NCBI RefSeq assembly: GCF_000687715.1
Contig: NZ_JHXD01000018.1
Coordinates: 1 to 64,000 of the forward strand
DNA length: 64,000 nucleotides
Direction of reading: 5' to 3'
Source of the DNA: Xylanibacter ruminicola Ga6B6
GTDB taxonomy: Bacteria > Bacteroidota > Bacteroidia > Bacteroidales > Bacteroidaceae
The stretch's first letter is position 1; each line of letters begins with the position of its first letter. Positions 6,490 through 13,857 of the stretch are shown in pieces. The notes beneath the pieces were generated by a model. The model was given only the letters and a program-made list of their open reading frames with translations, was not told where the DNA came from and did no database searches. The position numbers and the translations under genes are program-made.

Positions 6490-7640
6490 ATTATTTTTTC
6501 GATATATTGATTAAGGCTGGGGCTGATGTGGATGCCCTGAAAACGGCTTATTCAACGGCTGTTCCTTTCCTGCTGTCTGCCTTGTTGGGCTGGTTGTTCG
6601 TACCAAGAGTGCTGTTGATTAGCAGAAAAAAGAAACTGTATGATATTCCTGATGCCCGCAAAGTGCATAACCGCCCCATCCCTAGATTGGGTGGTATTAC
6701 TTTCTTCCCAGTACTTATCATGAGCTTCTGTCTCACCATAGGAATTTGGATGCTGATGCATTTGTATGGCGGATTGCTTCAGGTAAACCTGCTAATTGCG
6801 CGTTTTATCCTGTTGTCGGTGGGTATGATGGTACTTTATCTGACGGGTGTGACTGACGATTTGATAGGTGTATCGTATAAAGCCAAATTCATGGTGCAGA
6901 TAGTTTGTGCCATGTTGTTCCCATTGTCAGGTTTGTGGATTCACGATTTGTCGGGCTTGTTCTGGTTACATGAAATTCCGGCTTGGATAGGTATTCCGCT
7001 TACTGTATTCTTAGTGGTGTATATTACGAATGCCATTAATCTGATTGATGGCGTGGATGGATTGGCATCGGGCCTCTGTTCAATTTCGCTCTTTACCTTG
7101 GGTATGGCTGCTGCCATCAAGGCACAATATCTGTTTAGTATGATTTCGTTCGGCATGCTGGGCGTGTTGCTGCCATTCTGGTTTTATAACGTGTTTGGCA
7201 ATGCTGAAAAAGGTAAGAAAATATTTATGGGGGATACGGGTAGTTTGACATTAGGCTATCTGCTGAGTTTTCTGTTGGTATATATGGCTAGTCTGGATAA
7301 GATGGGATTCCCTAGAGGAATGTTGCTCATGGGCTTCTCGACGATGATTATCCCATTGATGGATATCCCACGTGTAATGTTGGCCCGAGTGCGTGAGGGC
7401 AGAAATCCGTTTACGCCTGATAAGAATCACATTCACCATAAGCTGATGCGAACAGGTATGAAGCCTTTCTGGACGATGATTACACTCTTGGTGGTTACTA
7501 TGTTCCTGATTGTGTTTACTGTTGGTAGTGTGATGCTGGATATCAATAAAACACTGATTCTGTTGGTTGATATCTTCTTAGGTGTGATGCTACATCTTAC
7601 TATTGATTACTTTATTAAGAAGAAAGAGAGTAAAAAATAA
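6486..7640 (+). CDS. WecA-like undecaprenyl-phosphate GlcNAc-1-phosphate transferase
   Basis: A 384-residue multi-pass membrane protein with canonical family motifs: TDD at residues 123-125, TNAINLIDGVDGLASG at 181-196, GDTGSLTLGY at 249-258 and HIHHKL further on. It also has the early motif RKVHNRPIPRLGG (58-70). It probably initiates an O-antigen, capsule or teichoic-type glycan on undecaprenyl phosphate. The start appears to be TTG at 6486, overlapping the TGA of the previous gene by 4 bp. The next in-frame ATG would remove the first membrane helix and the RLGG motif. It is a paralogue of the upstream gene, probably from tandem duplication. No other glycan genes follow. Confidence 0.85.
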   Translation: MNYFFDILIKAGADVDALKTAYSTAVPFLLSALLGWLFVPRVLLISRKKKLYDIPDARKVHNRPIPRLGGITFFPVLIMSFCLTIGIWMLMHLYGGLLQVNLLIARFILLSVGMMVLYLTGVTDDLIGVSYKAKFMVQIVCAMLFPLSGLWIHDLSGLFWLHEIPAWIGIPLTVFLVVYITNAINLIDGVDGLASGLCSISLFTLGMAAAIKAQYLFSMISFGMLGVLLPFWFYNVFGNAEKGKKIFMGDTGSLTLGYLLSFLLVYMASLDKMGFPRGMLLMGFSTMIIPLMDIPRVMLARVREGRNPFTPDKNHIHHKLMRTGMKPFWTMITLLVVTMFLIVFTVGSVMLDINKTLILLVDIFLGVMLHLTIDYFIKKKESKK

Positions 7641-7668
7641 ATAAAGCCTCGCAACTGCGAGGCTTTAT
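7641..7668. terminator. Bidirectional intrinsic terminator
   Basis: ATAAAGCCTCGCA (7641-7653) pairs with TGCGAGGCTTTAT (7656-7668). A- and T-rich flanks serve both the transferase gene and the convergent DUF4954 gene, whose stop codon lies at 7671. Confidence 0.8.
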
Positions 7669-7670
7669 TG

Positions 7671-9524
7671 TTAGTTTTCGTAATCAATCTCGTGATCGAG
7701 TTTGGAGAGGAAATCTTCGTAAACGTCCTGCTCGACATCACCCATCTGGAATTCTTTTTCGGCATCCTTGCGGATCTCGGCAATCCAGGCGCGGCGGGCT
7801 CTTACGTAGTCCTCACGAATGCGCTCACAGGCAGCCTCGTCGAGTTCTTCGAGCTGGTAGTAGTCGAGAATCATCTGGTAGCTCCATGCCCAGCGGTAAT
7901 CGCTATAGTTGTTGTTGATCTCAACAAAACGGTCGAGCACATCGTGGATATTGTCGATGTTGCCATTCTTGATATCCTCAACCAGGCGCTGCTCCTCGCT
8001 CTCGGGCAACAGCAGTCCGCTCATGTCAATCCAGCGGCCCTGGCCTGTGGTGCTGATAGGCTTGCCAATATAGCCCTCCTTCTGGGCACGCTTCAGTACG
8101 GCACCCATATAGATGCGCAGAGCGATATCGTAGTACTTTAATCCCTTACGCAACGAGGTGGCATTAATCACGTACTCGTGGAAGTTGTAAGTGGTTACAT
8201 TATCACCCGAAGCATGGCGCAGGTCCTTCAGAATCTGGATACCCTGCATAATCTCGCCTACGGTGAAAGGTGAGAGCCAGTCGAAGTTGATGATACTCTT
8301 ACGCGACTGCTTAGAACGCTTATCGCGCTTGGGCCATTTCTTAATATCACGATACAATCCCACGGTGGTGATGTTACGACCTGGTACCAGATAGCAATCG
8401 TCGCCATAAGCCAACAGGTAACTGAATGGCAGATTGCGGGTATCGGGGTGGTGCATCAGCTTACCGAAGCACACCGAGAAAGCACCGATAGTGGCTGGCA
8501 TGAGCACATAAGCACCTGAGGCGGTCTTGGTACCGCGCTCCAACGTACCATAGTGCATGGGGCCCATCTTATAGGCATGGTTCGAGAAGTTGGTGTTAGA
8601 GCCTGCGTTATAGAACGAGAACTCGCCACCAATCAGCAGCGAACTCTTATGGTGAGAGGCTGAGAATGGGCCGCAGAAGGCAGCACAGGCCTCGCCATTG
8701 GCCATGAACGAGTTGGCAAAGAAGAGGCTAGCCTCGGCGGTAAATCCATTGGTAATCTGACAGGCCTCGCCCACAAAGCAATCCTGCATTTTTACTGAGT
8801 TGTTAATCGAGCAACCATCGCAGATAATCGAATTCTCGCAAATCACACCTGTGCCGATAAATACAGGAGCATCCATCGAACTCATCACAGTACACTCTGA
8901 GAGGCGTGCTGCACCACTAATTTCGCAATCGCCCTTGATGATGGTGTTGGTGATATCCTTGGCATTGATAATCTTTACGTTGTTACCGATATAGCCACGA
9001 TCTGGGCGCGATACACGCAGTTCGTCCTCAATCATCTGCTGGAGGGTTTGCTTCAGGTTCTTGTCGTTGTTATGTTTTACCATAAACGACGCCAGCTGTG
9101 AGTTCAACTCGCGGAAAATGGTTACATTGCCATCGCCCATCTCGTTGAGTACCGAAATCACTGAGCCTTCACCATAAGTGGCATCATCGGTGGTCTCGAG
9201 CGTACATATATTAGATATGTAACAGTCGTTACCAATGGTGTAGTTATTGATGTAATTGCCTATCTTCTCGATAAGGCAGTCGTTACCAACCGTTACATTA
9301 CGCAGGGTGGCATCGTTGATACCAGAGTGCTTGGTGAAGCCCTTGCTTACCTCGACCATCTTGTTGAATGCGCCTAAGCAGATGTCGCCATAGAACATCA
9401 CACGATGGAAGTTGTACGGTTTAAAGTTCTCGTCGACTAAAACACGTTGCCAGTCCTCTGCCCAGCAGCCGTTGTTCTCCAAAACGTCGATTTCGTTCTG
9501 GGTTAGTTGTCTGTAATTACTCAT
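7671..9524 (-). CDS. DUF4954 family protein (left-handed beta-helix, hexapeptide type)
   Basis: A 617-residue Bacteroidota protein. Its N-terminal two thirds contain many hexapeptide-like turns (VTVGNDCLIEKIG, YTIGNDCYISN, DVTNTIIKGDCEIS-like rungs, VFIGTGVICENSIICDGC) that predict a left-handed beta-helix as in sugar nucleotidyl- and acyltransferases. The C-terminal 180 residues are helical and acidic. No catalytic assignment can be made. The start at 9524 gives MSNYRQLTQNE; longer starts would run deep into hflX. The gene overlaps the end of hflX by 8 bp (ATGAGTAA), so the two are translationally coupled. Confidence 0.8.
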   Translation of the reverse strand: MSNYRQLTQNEIDVLENNGCWAEDWQRVLVDENFKPYNFHRVMFYGDICLGAFNKMVEVSKGFTKHSGINDATLRNVTVGNDCLIEKIGNYINNYTIGNDCYISNICTLETTDDATYGEGSVISVLNEMGDGNVTIFRELNSQLASFMVKHNNDKNLKQTLQQMIEDELRVSRPDRGYIGNNVKIINAKDITNTIIKGDCEISGAARLSECTVMSSMDAPVFIGTGVICENSIICDGCSINNSVKMQDCFVGEACQITNGFTAEASLFFANSFMANGEACAAFCGPFSASHHKSSLLIGGEFSFYNAGSNTNFSNHAYKMGPMHYGTLERGTKTASGAYVLMPATIGAFSVCFGKLMHHPDTRNLPFSYLLAYGDDCYLVPGRNITTVGLYRDIKKWPKRDKRSKQSRKSIINFDWLSPFTVGEIMQGIQILKDLRHASGDNVTTYNFHEYVINATSLRKGLKYYDIALRIYMGAVLKRAQKEGYIGKPISTTGQGRWIDMSGLLLPESEEQRLVEDIKNGNIDNIHDVLDRFVEINNNYSDYRWAWSYQMILDYYQLEELDEAACERIREDYVRARRAWIAEIRKDAEKEFQMGDVEQDVYEDFLSKLDHEIDYEN

Positions 9525-10848
9525 AATCTTGATATAAAAAGTCGTTATAGGGGTATTTCTGCACATGCAGCTCACGTACTCGTTTGTACAGAATGTCGCG
9601 CAGTGCATCAATATTATCCTTTTGTTTGGCCGAGATGAACAGACACTCCAGGTAGTGCTGGTTCTCGCCTGTGCGAGCCATCCAGGTTTTCTCAAGGTCG
9701 TCGAGTGTCATGTTCTCCTTGGTGGCAGGTGTCAGGTCGTCCTCCTCTTTCTCCACCCAGGTATAGGCATCAATCTTGTTGAATACCAGCATGGCAGGCT
9801 TATCGGCACAGCCTAACTCCTTCAAGGTCTCCTCAACCACGCGGATCTGATCCTCAAAGTCGGGGTGGGAGATATCTACCACGTGTACCAGCAGATCGGC
9901 CTCGCGCACCTCGTCGAGGGTGCTCTTGAACGATTCAACCAGGTCGCTGGGTAACTTGCGGATGAATCCAACGGTATCGGCCAACAGGAATGGCAGGTTA
10001 TCGATGGTCATCTTACGTACAGTGGTATCGAGTGTGGCAAAGAGCTTGTTCTCGGCAAACACCTCGCTCTTGGCCAGCAGGTTCATCATGGTACTCTTAC
10101 CTACGTTGGTATAACCTACGAGGGCCACACGAATCAGGCGACCGCGATTCTTACGCTGGGTGGTTTTCTGTTTGTCGATCTCGGCCAGGCGCTGTTTCAA
10201 CAGGGTGATGCGCTGCAGAATGATACGACGGTCCATCTCCAACTGGGTTTCACCTGGTCCACGCAGTCCTACCGAACCTTTTCCGCCACCAGAGCCTGAG
10301 CCACCGCCCTGGCGCTCCAAGTGGGTCCAGAGTCGTTGCAAGCGGGGCAGCATATAGCGATGCTGCGCCAGCTCAACCTGGGCCTTGGCCTCGGCAGTCT
10401 GGGCACGCATGGCAAAGATATCGAGAATGAGTGAGGTTCGATCCAGAATCTTTACCTGCAGTTCCTTTTCGATATTGCGCATCTGCTTGGCACTCAGTTC
10501 ATCATCAAAGATAACCATACCTACAGGCTGGGGGGCATTCGACTCGTCGAGCAAACCCTCGGCAAACAGCGAGGCATCCTGCTCGTCCAACCACTCATCG
10601 TAGGCATCTTGGCACTGCTTGATATATTCTTTGATTTCAAGCAGTTTACCGCTACCCACATAGGTGGTCTGACTGGGTCCACCCACTTTCTGGGTGAAAC
10701 GCTTCACGGTTACAGCCCCGGCAGTATCTGCCAGAAACTCAAGTTCGTCGAGATATTCCTTGGTCTTGGCCTCATTCTGCTCTTTGGTAATGAGTCCCAC
10801 CAGTACGGCAGTCTCTGCTTTCGCTTCTGATATTACAAATTCTTTCAT
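9517..10848 (-). CDS. hflX: GTPase HflX (ribosome rescue/splitting factor)
   Basis: A 443-residue HflX. The N-terminal domain contains TYVGSGKLLEIKEYI, then the Gly/Ser-rich linker before VGLRGPGETQLEMDRR, a hallmark of the family. The G domain has VALVGYTNVGKST (G1), DTVGFIRKLP (G3) and NKID (G4). HflX binds the 50S subunit and splits stalled ribosomes, for example under heat stress. The ATG at 10848 is preferred to a GTG three codons upstream. The -7 box at 10864-10857 ends only 8 bp before the start codon, so the message may be nearly leaderless. It is the first gene of a two-gene operon with the DUF4954 gene. Confidence 0.93.
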   Translation of the reverse strand: MKEFVISEAKAETAVLVGLITKEQNEAKTKEYLDELEFLADTAGAVTVKRFTQKVGGPSQTTYVGSGKLLEIKEYIKQCQDAYDEWLDEQDASLFAEGLLDESNAPQPVGMVIFDDELSAKQMRNIEKELQVKILDRTSLILDIFAMRAQTAEAKAQVELAQHRYMLPRLQRLWTHLERQGGGSGSGGGKGSVGLRGPGETQLEMDRRIILQRITLLKQRLAEIDKQKTTQRKNRGRLIRVALVGYTNVGKSTMMNLLAKSEVFAENKLFATLDTTVRKMTIDNLPFLLADTVGFIRKLPSDLVESFKSTLDEVREADLLVHVVDISHPDFEDQIRVVEETLKELGCADKPAMLVFNKIDAYTWVEKEEDDLTPATKENMTLDDLEKTWMARTGENQHYLECLFISAKQKDNIDALRDILYKRVRELHVQKYPYNDFLYQDYE

Positions 10849-10856
10849 ATTGGGCA

Positions 10857-10864
10857 CAAAGTTA
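10857..10864 (-). promoter_or_regulatory. -7 box TAacTTTG for hflX
   Basis: Reads TAACTTTG on the minus strand, 8 bp from the hflX ATG; predicted transcript start is within a few bases of the start codon. Confidence 0.5.
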
Positions 10865-10890
10865 CGAATAAGTGCGTAAAAATCACTAAA

Positions 10891-10920
10891 AATCTATGTT
10901 AATCCGTGTTAATCCGTGCC
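10891..10920 (+). repeat. Three 10-bp direct repeats (AATCCGTGTT type)
   Basis: Units AATCTATGTT, AATCCGTGTT and AATCCGTGCC start at 10891, 10901 and 10911, followed by TAAAAAGAAT. A related, partly inverted arrangement (CACGGATTA, then CCGTGCCTAAA) occurs in the terminator at 58857-58885. This looks like a dispersed intergenic repeat. Confidence 0.6.
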
Positions 10921-10939
10921 TAAAAAGAATATTTCGTTG

Positions 10940-10947
10940 TATTTTTG
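10940..10947 (+). promoter_or_regulatory. -7 box TAttTTTG for nagB
   Basis: TATTTTTG lies 36 bp before the nagB ATG at 10984. The -33 element is weak. Confidence 0.45.
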
Positions 10948-10983
10948 CACGGAAATAGAAATAAACTTAAAAACAAATAGTGT

Positions 10984-11778
10984 ATGAGAGTAATTATTCA
11001 GAGTGACTATCAGAAAATGTCACAGTGGGCTGCTAACCACGTTATTAAGCGTATCAACGAGTTCAATCCAACTCCCGATCACAAGTTTGTGCTGGGATTG
11101 CCAACCGGTTCATCGCCAGTAGGAATGTATAATGCACTGGTTGAGGCTAACCGTGCTGGTAAGGTTTCGTTTAAGAATGTGATTACCTTTAACATGGACG
11201 AGTATGTTGGTTTGCCCGAGGCTCATCCAGAAAGCTATCATGCTTTTATGGCCCGCAACCTGTTTGATCATATCGACTGCCCCAAGGAGAATATCCACAT
11301 TCTGAATGGTAACGCACCTGACCTGCAGGCTGAGTGCAAGCACTACGAGGAGATGATTAAAGAGGCTGGTGGTATCGACCTGTTTATCGGTGGTATTGGT
11401 CCCGATGGTCATATTGCCTTTAACGAGCCAGGTTCATCACTGCGTAGCCGCACTCGTATGAAGACACTGACTACCGACACTCGTATTGCTAACAGCCGTT
11501 TCTTTGGTGGTAAGCCCGAGAATGTTCCTGCTCACGCACTGACTGTAGGTGTTGGTACCGTGATGGATGCCCGCGAGGTGATGATTCTGGTGAATGGTCA
11601 TGGTAAGGCTCGCGCTATGCAGGCTGCTATTGAGGGAGCTGTAAACCACATGTGGACCATCTCGGCTCTGCAGATGCATGAGCACGGTATCATCGTGAGC
11701 GATGAGGAGGCTGCTGATGAGTTGAAGGTTAGCACCTATAAGTACTTTAAGGATATCGAAAGCGAACAGCTTTTGTAA
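10984..11778 (+). CDS. nagB: Glucosamine-6-phosphate deaminase
   Basis: A 264-residue NagB, the full family length. It converts glucosamine-6-phosphate to fructose-6-phosphate and ammonia in amino-sugar catabolism. Motifs: [16 protein letters not shown] (sugar-phosphate loop), FNMDEYVGL with the catalytic Asp, [18 protein letters not shown] with the active-site Asp/His, and VNGHGKA. Its start follows a promoter and an A-rich leader. The GH97 glycosidase gene starts 25 bp downstream on the same strand, suggesting that sugar release and amino-sugar use are coexpressed. Confidence 0.95.
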   Translation: MRVIIQSDYQKMSQWAANHVIKRINEFNPTPDHKFVLGLPTGSSPVGMYNALVEANRAGKVSFKNVITFNMDEYVGLPEAHPESYHAFMARNLFDHIDCPKENIHILNGNAPDLQAECKHYEEMIKEAGGIDLFIGGIGPDGHIAFNEPGSSLRSRTRMKTLTTDTRIANSRFFGGKPENVPAHALTVGVGTVMDAREVMILVNGHGKARAMQAAIEGAVNHMWTISALQMHEHGIIVSDEEAADELKVSTYKYFKDIESEQLL

Positions 11779-11803
11779 AATGTTAATATTGAAAAATGTA
11801 AGA

Positions 11804-13747
11804 ATGAGAAAATTATTCTTAGCAATATGCATAGCGTCATCAGTCCTTTGTTGGGCTGATGACGTTCGTGTTTCATCGCCTAACGGGAGTTTGGTGGTGA
11901 CTGTGAGTGATGCTGATGGGCATCTGAGTTATACAGCGACTCTGGATGGTAAGCAAATGTTGGCACCATCGGCCCTGGGTATGAAAACCAGTTTGGGCGA
12001 CCTGACAAAAGAATTGTCAATTGTAAAGTCTCAATTGTCAACTGTCAATTCCAGCTACCAGATGCGTGGCACCAAGGCATCGAAGGTGGATTATCAGGCT
12101 AATGCCTTGACTATCGACCTGCAGAACAAGGATGGTGTGAAGTTCAGTATCCTGTTCCAGGTGTCGGACAATGATATCGCCTTCCGCTATCAGATGCCTC
12201 GACAGACTATCCGCCGTCGTGAGTACAAGCGTGTGCGAATCCTTTCAGAGGTGAGCGGTTTTAACTTCCCTGATGGTACTACTACCTTTATCTCGCCACA
12301 GATTGGGCCTGAGACAGGCTGGGAGCAGACCAAGCCTTCGTATGAGGAGGGCTACTCTAACGATGCCCCCATGGACAAGGCTTCGCAGTATGGTCATGGT
12401 TACATCTTCCCTGCGCTGTTCCATCTGCCTACTGGTTGGGCACTGGTGAGTGAAACGGGTGTTACAGGAGGTTATTGCGGTAGTCATCTGAGCGATTATC
12501 AGACAGGTAGCGGCTATACCGTGGCTTATCCCGATAAGGGGGAGAACAATGGCTTTGGTACCGATTTTGCAGCTATTCCCCTGCCAGGCGAAACACCTTG
12601 GCGCACCATTACTTTGGGTAGCACTTTGAAGCCCATCCTGGAGACTACCATCAGCTATGATGTGGTAGAGCCCCGCTATCAGGCATCAACTGATTACAAG
12701 CCAGGACGCTACACCTGGAGCTGGCTGATTGGTCAGGACAACTCGATTAACTATAATGATCAGGTACGTTTTATTGATCTGGCTTCGGCCATGGGCTTTG
12801 AGTACTGTCTGGTAGACAACTGGTGGGACCAGAATATTGGTCGTGAGCGTATTGCAGAACTCTCGAAATATGCCCAGAGCAAAGGTGTACACCTGCTGAT
12901 GTGGTATAACAGTAATGGTTTCTGGAACGATGCCCCACAAACCCCACGTAACTGCATGAATACCGCCATTGCCCGCGAAAAGGAGATGAGCTGGTTGGAG
13001 AGTATTGGTGTAAAGGGTATCAAGGTCGACTTCTTCGGTGGCGACAAGCAGCAGACCATGCAGCTGTATGAGGATATCCTGAGTGATGCCAATCGTCATG
13101 GTTTGCAGGTGGTGTTCCATGGTTGCACCGTGCCTCGTGGCTGGGAACGTATGTATCCTAACTTTGTGGCTTCGGAGGCTGTGCTGGCTTCGGAGAACCT
13201 GTTCTTTGGCGAGGGTGCTACCATCAGCGAGGGCTTCGACCTGACGTTGCATCCCTTCTGTCGTAATGCTACTGCCTCGATGGACTGGGGCGGTATTATC
13301 ATGAACAAGTTCATGTCGACCGATAACAAGAGTCGTCACTCGCGAAAAACTACCGATATCTTCGAATTGGCATCGGGTATTACCATGCAGACCTCGGTAC
13401 AGTGTGTGGCCATGCAGCCAAACAACCTGCAGGAGTTGCCCCAGTTTGAGATGGACTTTTTGCGTGAGTTGCCCACCACTTGGGAGGAGACACACTTTAT
13501 TGATGGCTATCCCGGCAAGTATGTGGTGATGGCACGTAAAGCCACCAATGGCAAGTGGTACATCGCAGGCTTGAATGCCCAGAAAGAACCACTTGCGCTG
13601 ACCCTTGATTTGAAGGCGTTTGGTGACCTGACTAAGTTGCTTGTTGACGATAAGCAGATGCAGCCAGTACAGACTGCCTTGAAGAAAGATAAGAAGGGAA
13701 AGATAAAAGTCACAATTCAGCCGAATGGCGGAATGATTATTAAATAA
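11804..13747 (+). CDS. GH97 family glycoside hydrolase (alpha-glucosidase/alpha-galactosidase type)
   Basis: A 647-residue secreted enzyme with signal peptide MRKLFLAICIASSVLCWA. The N-terminal beta-sandwich is followed by a TIM barrel with YCLVDNWWD, GVHLLMWYNS, GIKVDFFGGDKQ and CTVPRGWERMYPN, typical of GH97. Asp409 in KVDFF sits where retaining GH97 enzymes (alpha-galactosidase clade) carry the nucleophile; inverting SusB-type enzymes lack it, so a retaining mechanism is inferred. The ATG at 11804 gives the clean signal peptide, although an ATG at 11780 is in frame. Bases 12013-12054 (residues about 70-84) are six consecutive 7-nt units that look inserted. The enzyme is probably periplasmic. 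Confidence 0.88.
   Translation: MRKLFLAICIASSVLCWADDVRVSSPNGSLVVTVSDADGHLSYTATLDGKQMLAPSALGMKTSLGDLTKELSIVKSQLSTVNSSYQMRGTKASKVDYQANALTIDLQNKDGVKFSILFQVSDNDIAFRYQMPRQTIRRREYKRVRILSEVSGFNFPDGTTTFISPQIGPETGWEQTKPSYEEGYSNDAPMDKASQYGHGYIFPALFHLPTGWALVSETGVTGGYCGSHLSDYQTGSGYTVAYPDKGENNGFGTDFAAIPLPGETPWRTITLGSTLKPILETTISYDVVEPRYQASTDYKPGRYTWSWLIGQDNSINYNDQVRFIDLASAMGFEYCLVDNWWDQNIGRERIAELSKYAQSKGVHLLMWYNSNGFWNDAPQTPRNCMNTAIAREKEMSWLESIGVKGIKVDFFGGDKQQTMQLYEDILSDANRHGLQVVFHGCTVPRGWERMYPNFVASEAVLASENLFFGEGATISEGFDLTLHPFCRNATASMDWGGIIMNKFMSTDNKSRHSRKTTDIFELASGITMQTSVQCVAMQPNNLQELPQFEMDFLRELPTTWEETHFIDGYPGKYVVMARKATNGKWYIAGLNAQKEPLALTLDLKAFGDLTKLLVDDKQMQPVQTALKKDKKGKIKVTIQPNGGMIIK
12013..12054 (+). repeat. 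Six tandem degenerate heptamers inside the GH97 gene
   Basis: ATTGTCA, ATTGTAA, AGTCTCA, ATTGTCA, ACTGTCA and ATTCCAG follow without gaps. Six units total 42 nt, so the frame is kept, but gain or loss of one unit would shift it. They encode a polar stretch near LSIVKSQLSTVNSS. Confidence 0.75.
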
Positions 13748-13751
13748 CATC

Positions 13752-13790
13752 AAGGAGCATTTTTTTATTAAGAAATGCTCCTTTTTATTT
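13752..13790 (+). terminator. Intrinsic terminator after the GH97 gene
   Basis: AAGGAGCATTT (13752-13762) pairs with AAATGCTCCTT (13773-13783), followed by a T-rich run. Confidence 0.85.
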
Positions 13791-13819
13791 GCAAATGTCG
13801 CAAATAATACCTACCTTTG
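13788..13819 (+). promoter_or_regulatory. Promoter TTTG-N20-TAccTTTG for the M16 peptidase gene
   Basis: -33 TTTG at 13788-13791 and -7 TACCTTTG at 13812-13819. The predicted start lies about 30 bp before the ATG at 13858, ruling out the in-frame ATG at 13789. Confidence 0.7.
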
Positions 13820-13857
13820 CGGCTGAAATAATTATTATTATCAATTTATTATTATTA

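Noticed and set aside
12686..13753. Long minus-strand frame opposite the GH97 gene (355 codons)
   Set aside because: Antisense frame produced by codon bias of the sense gene; no domain, no promoter. Similar antisense frames opposite the M16, GH94 and alpha-2-macroglobulin genes were rejected for the same reason.
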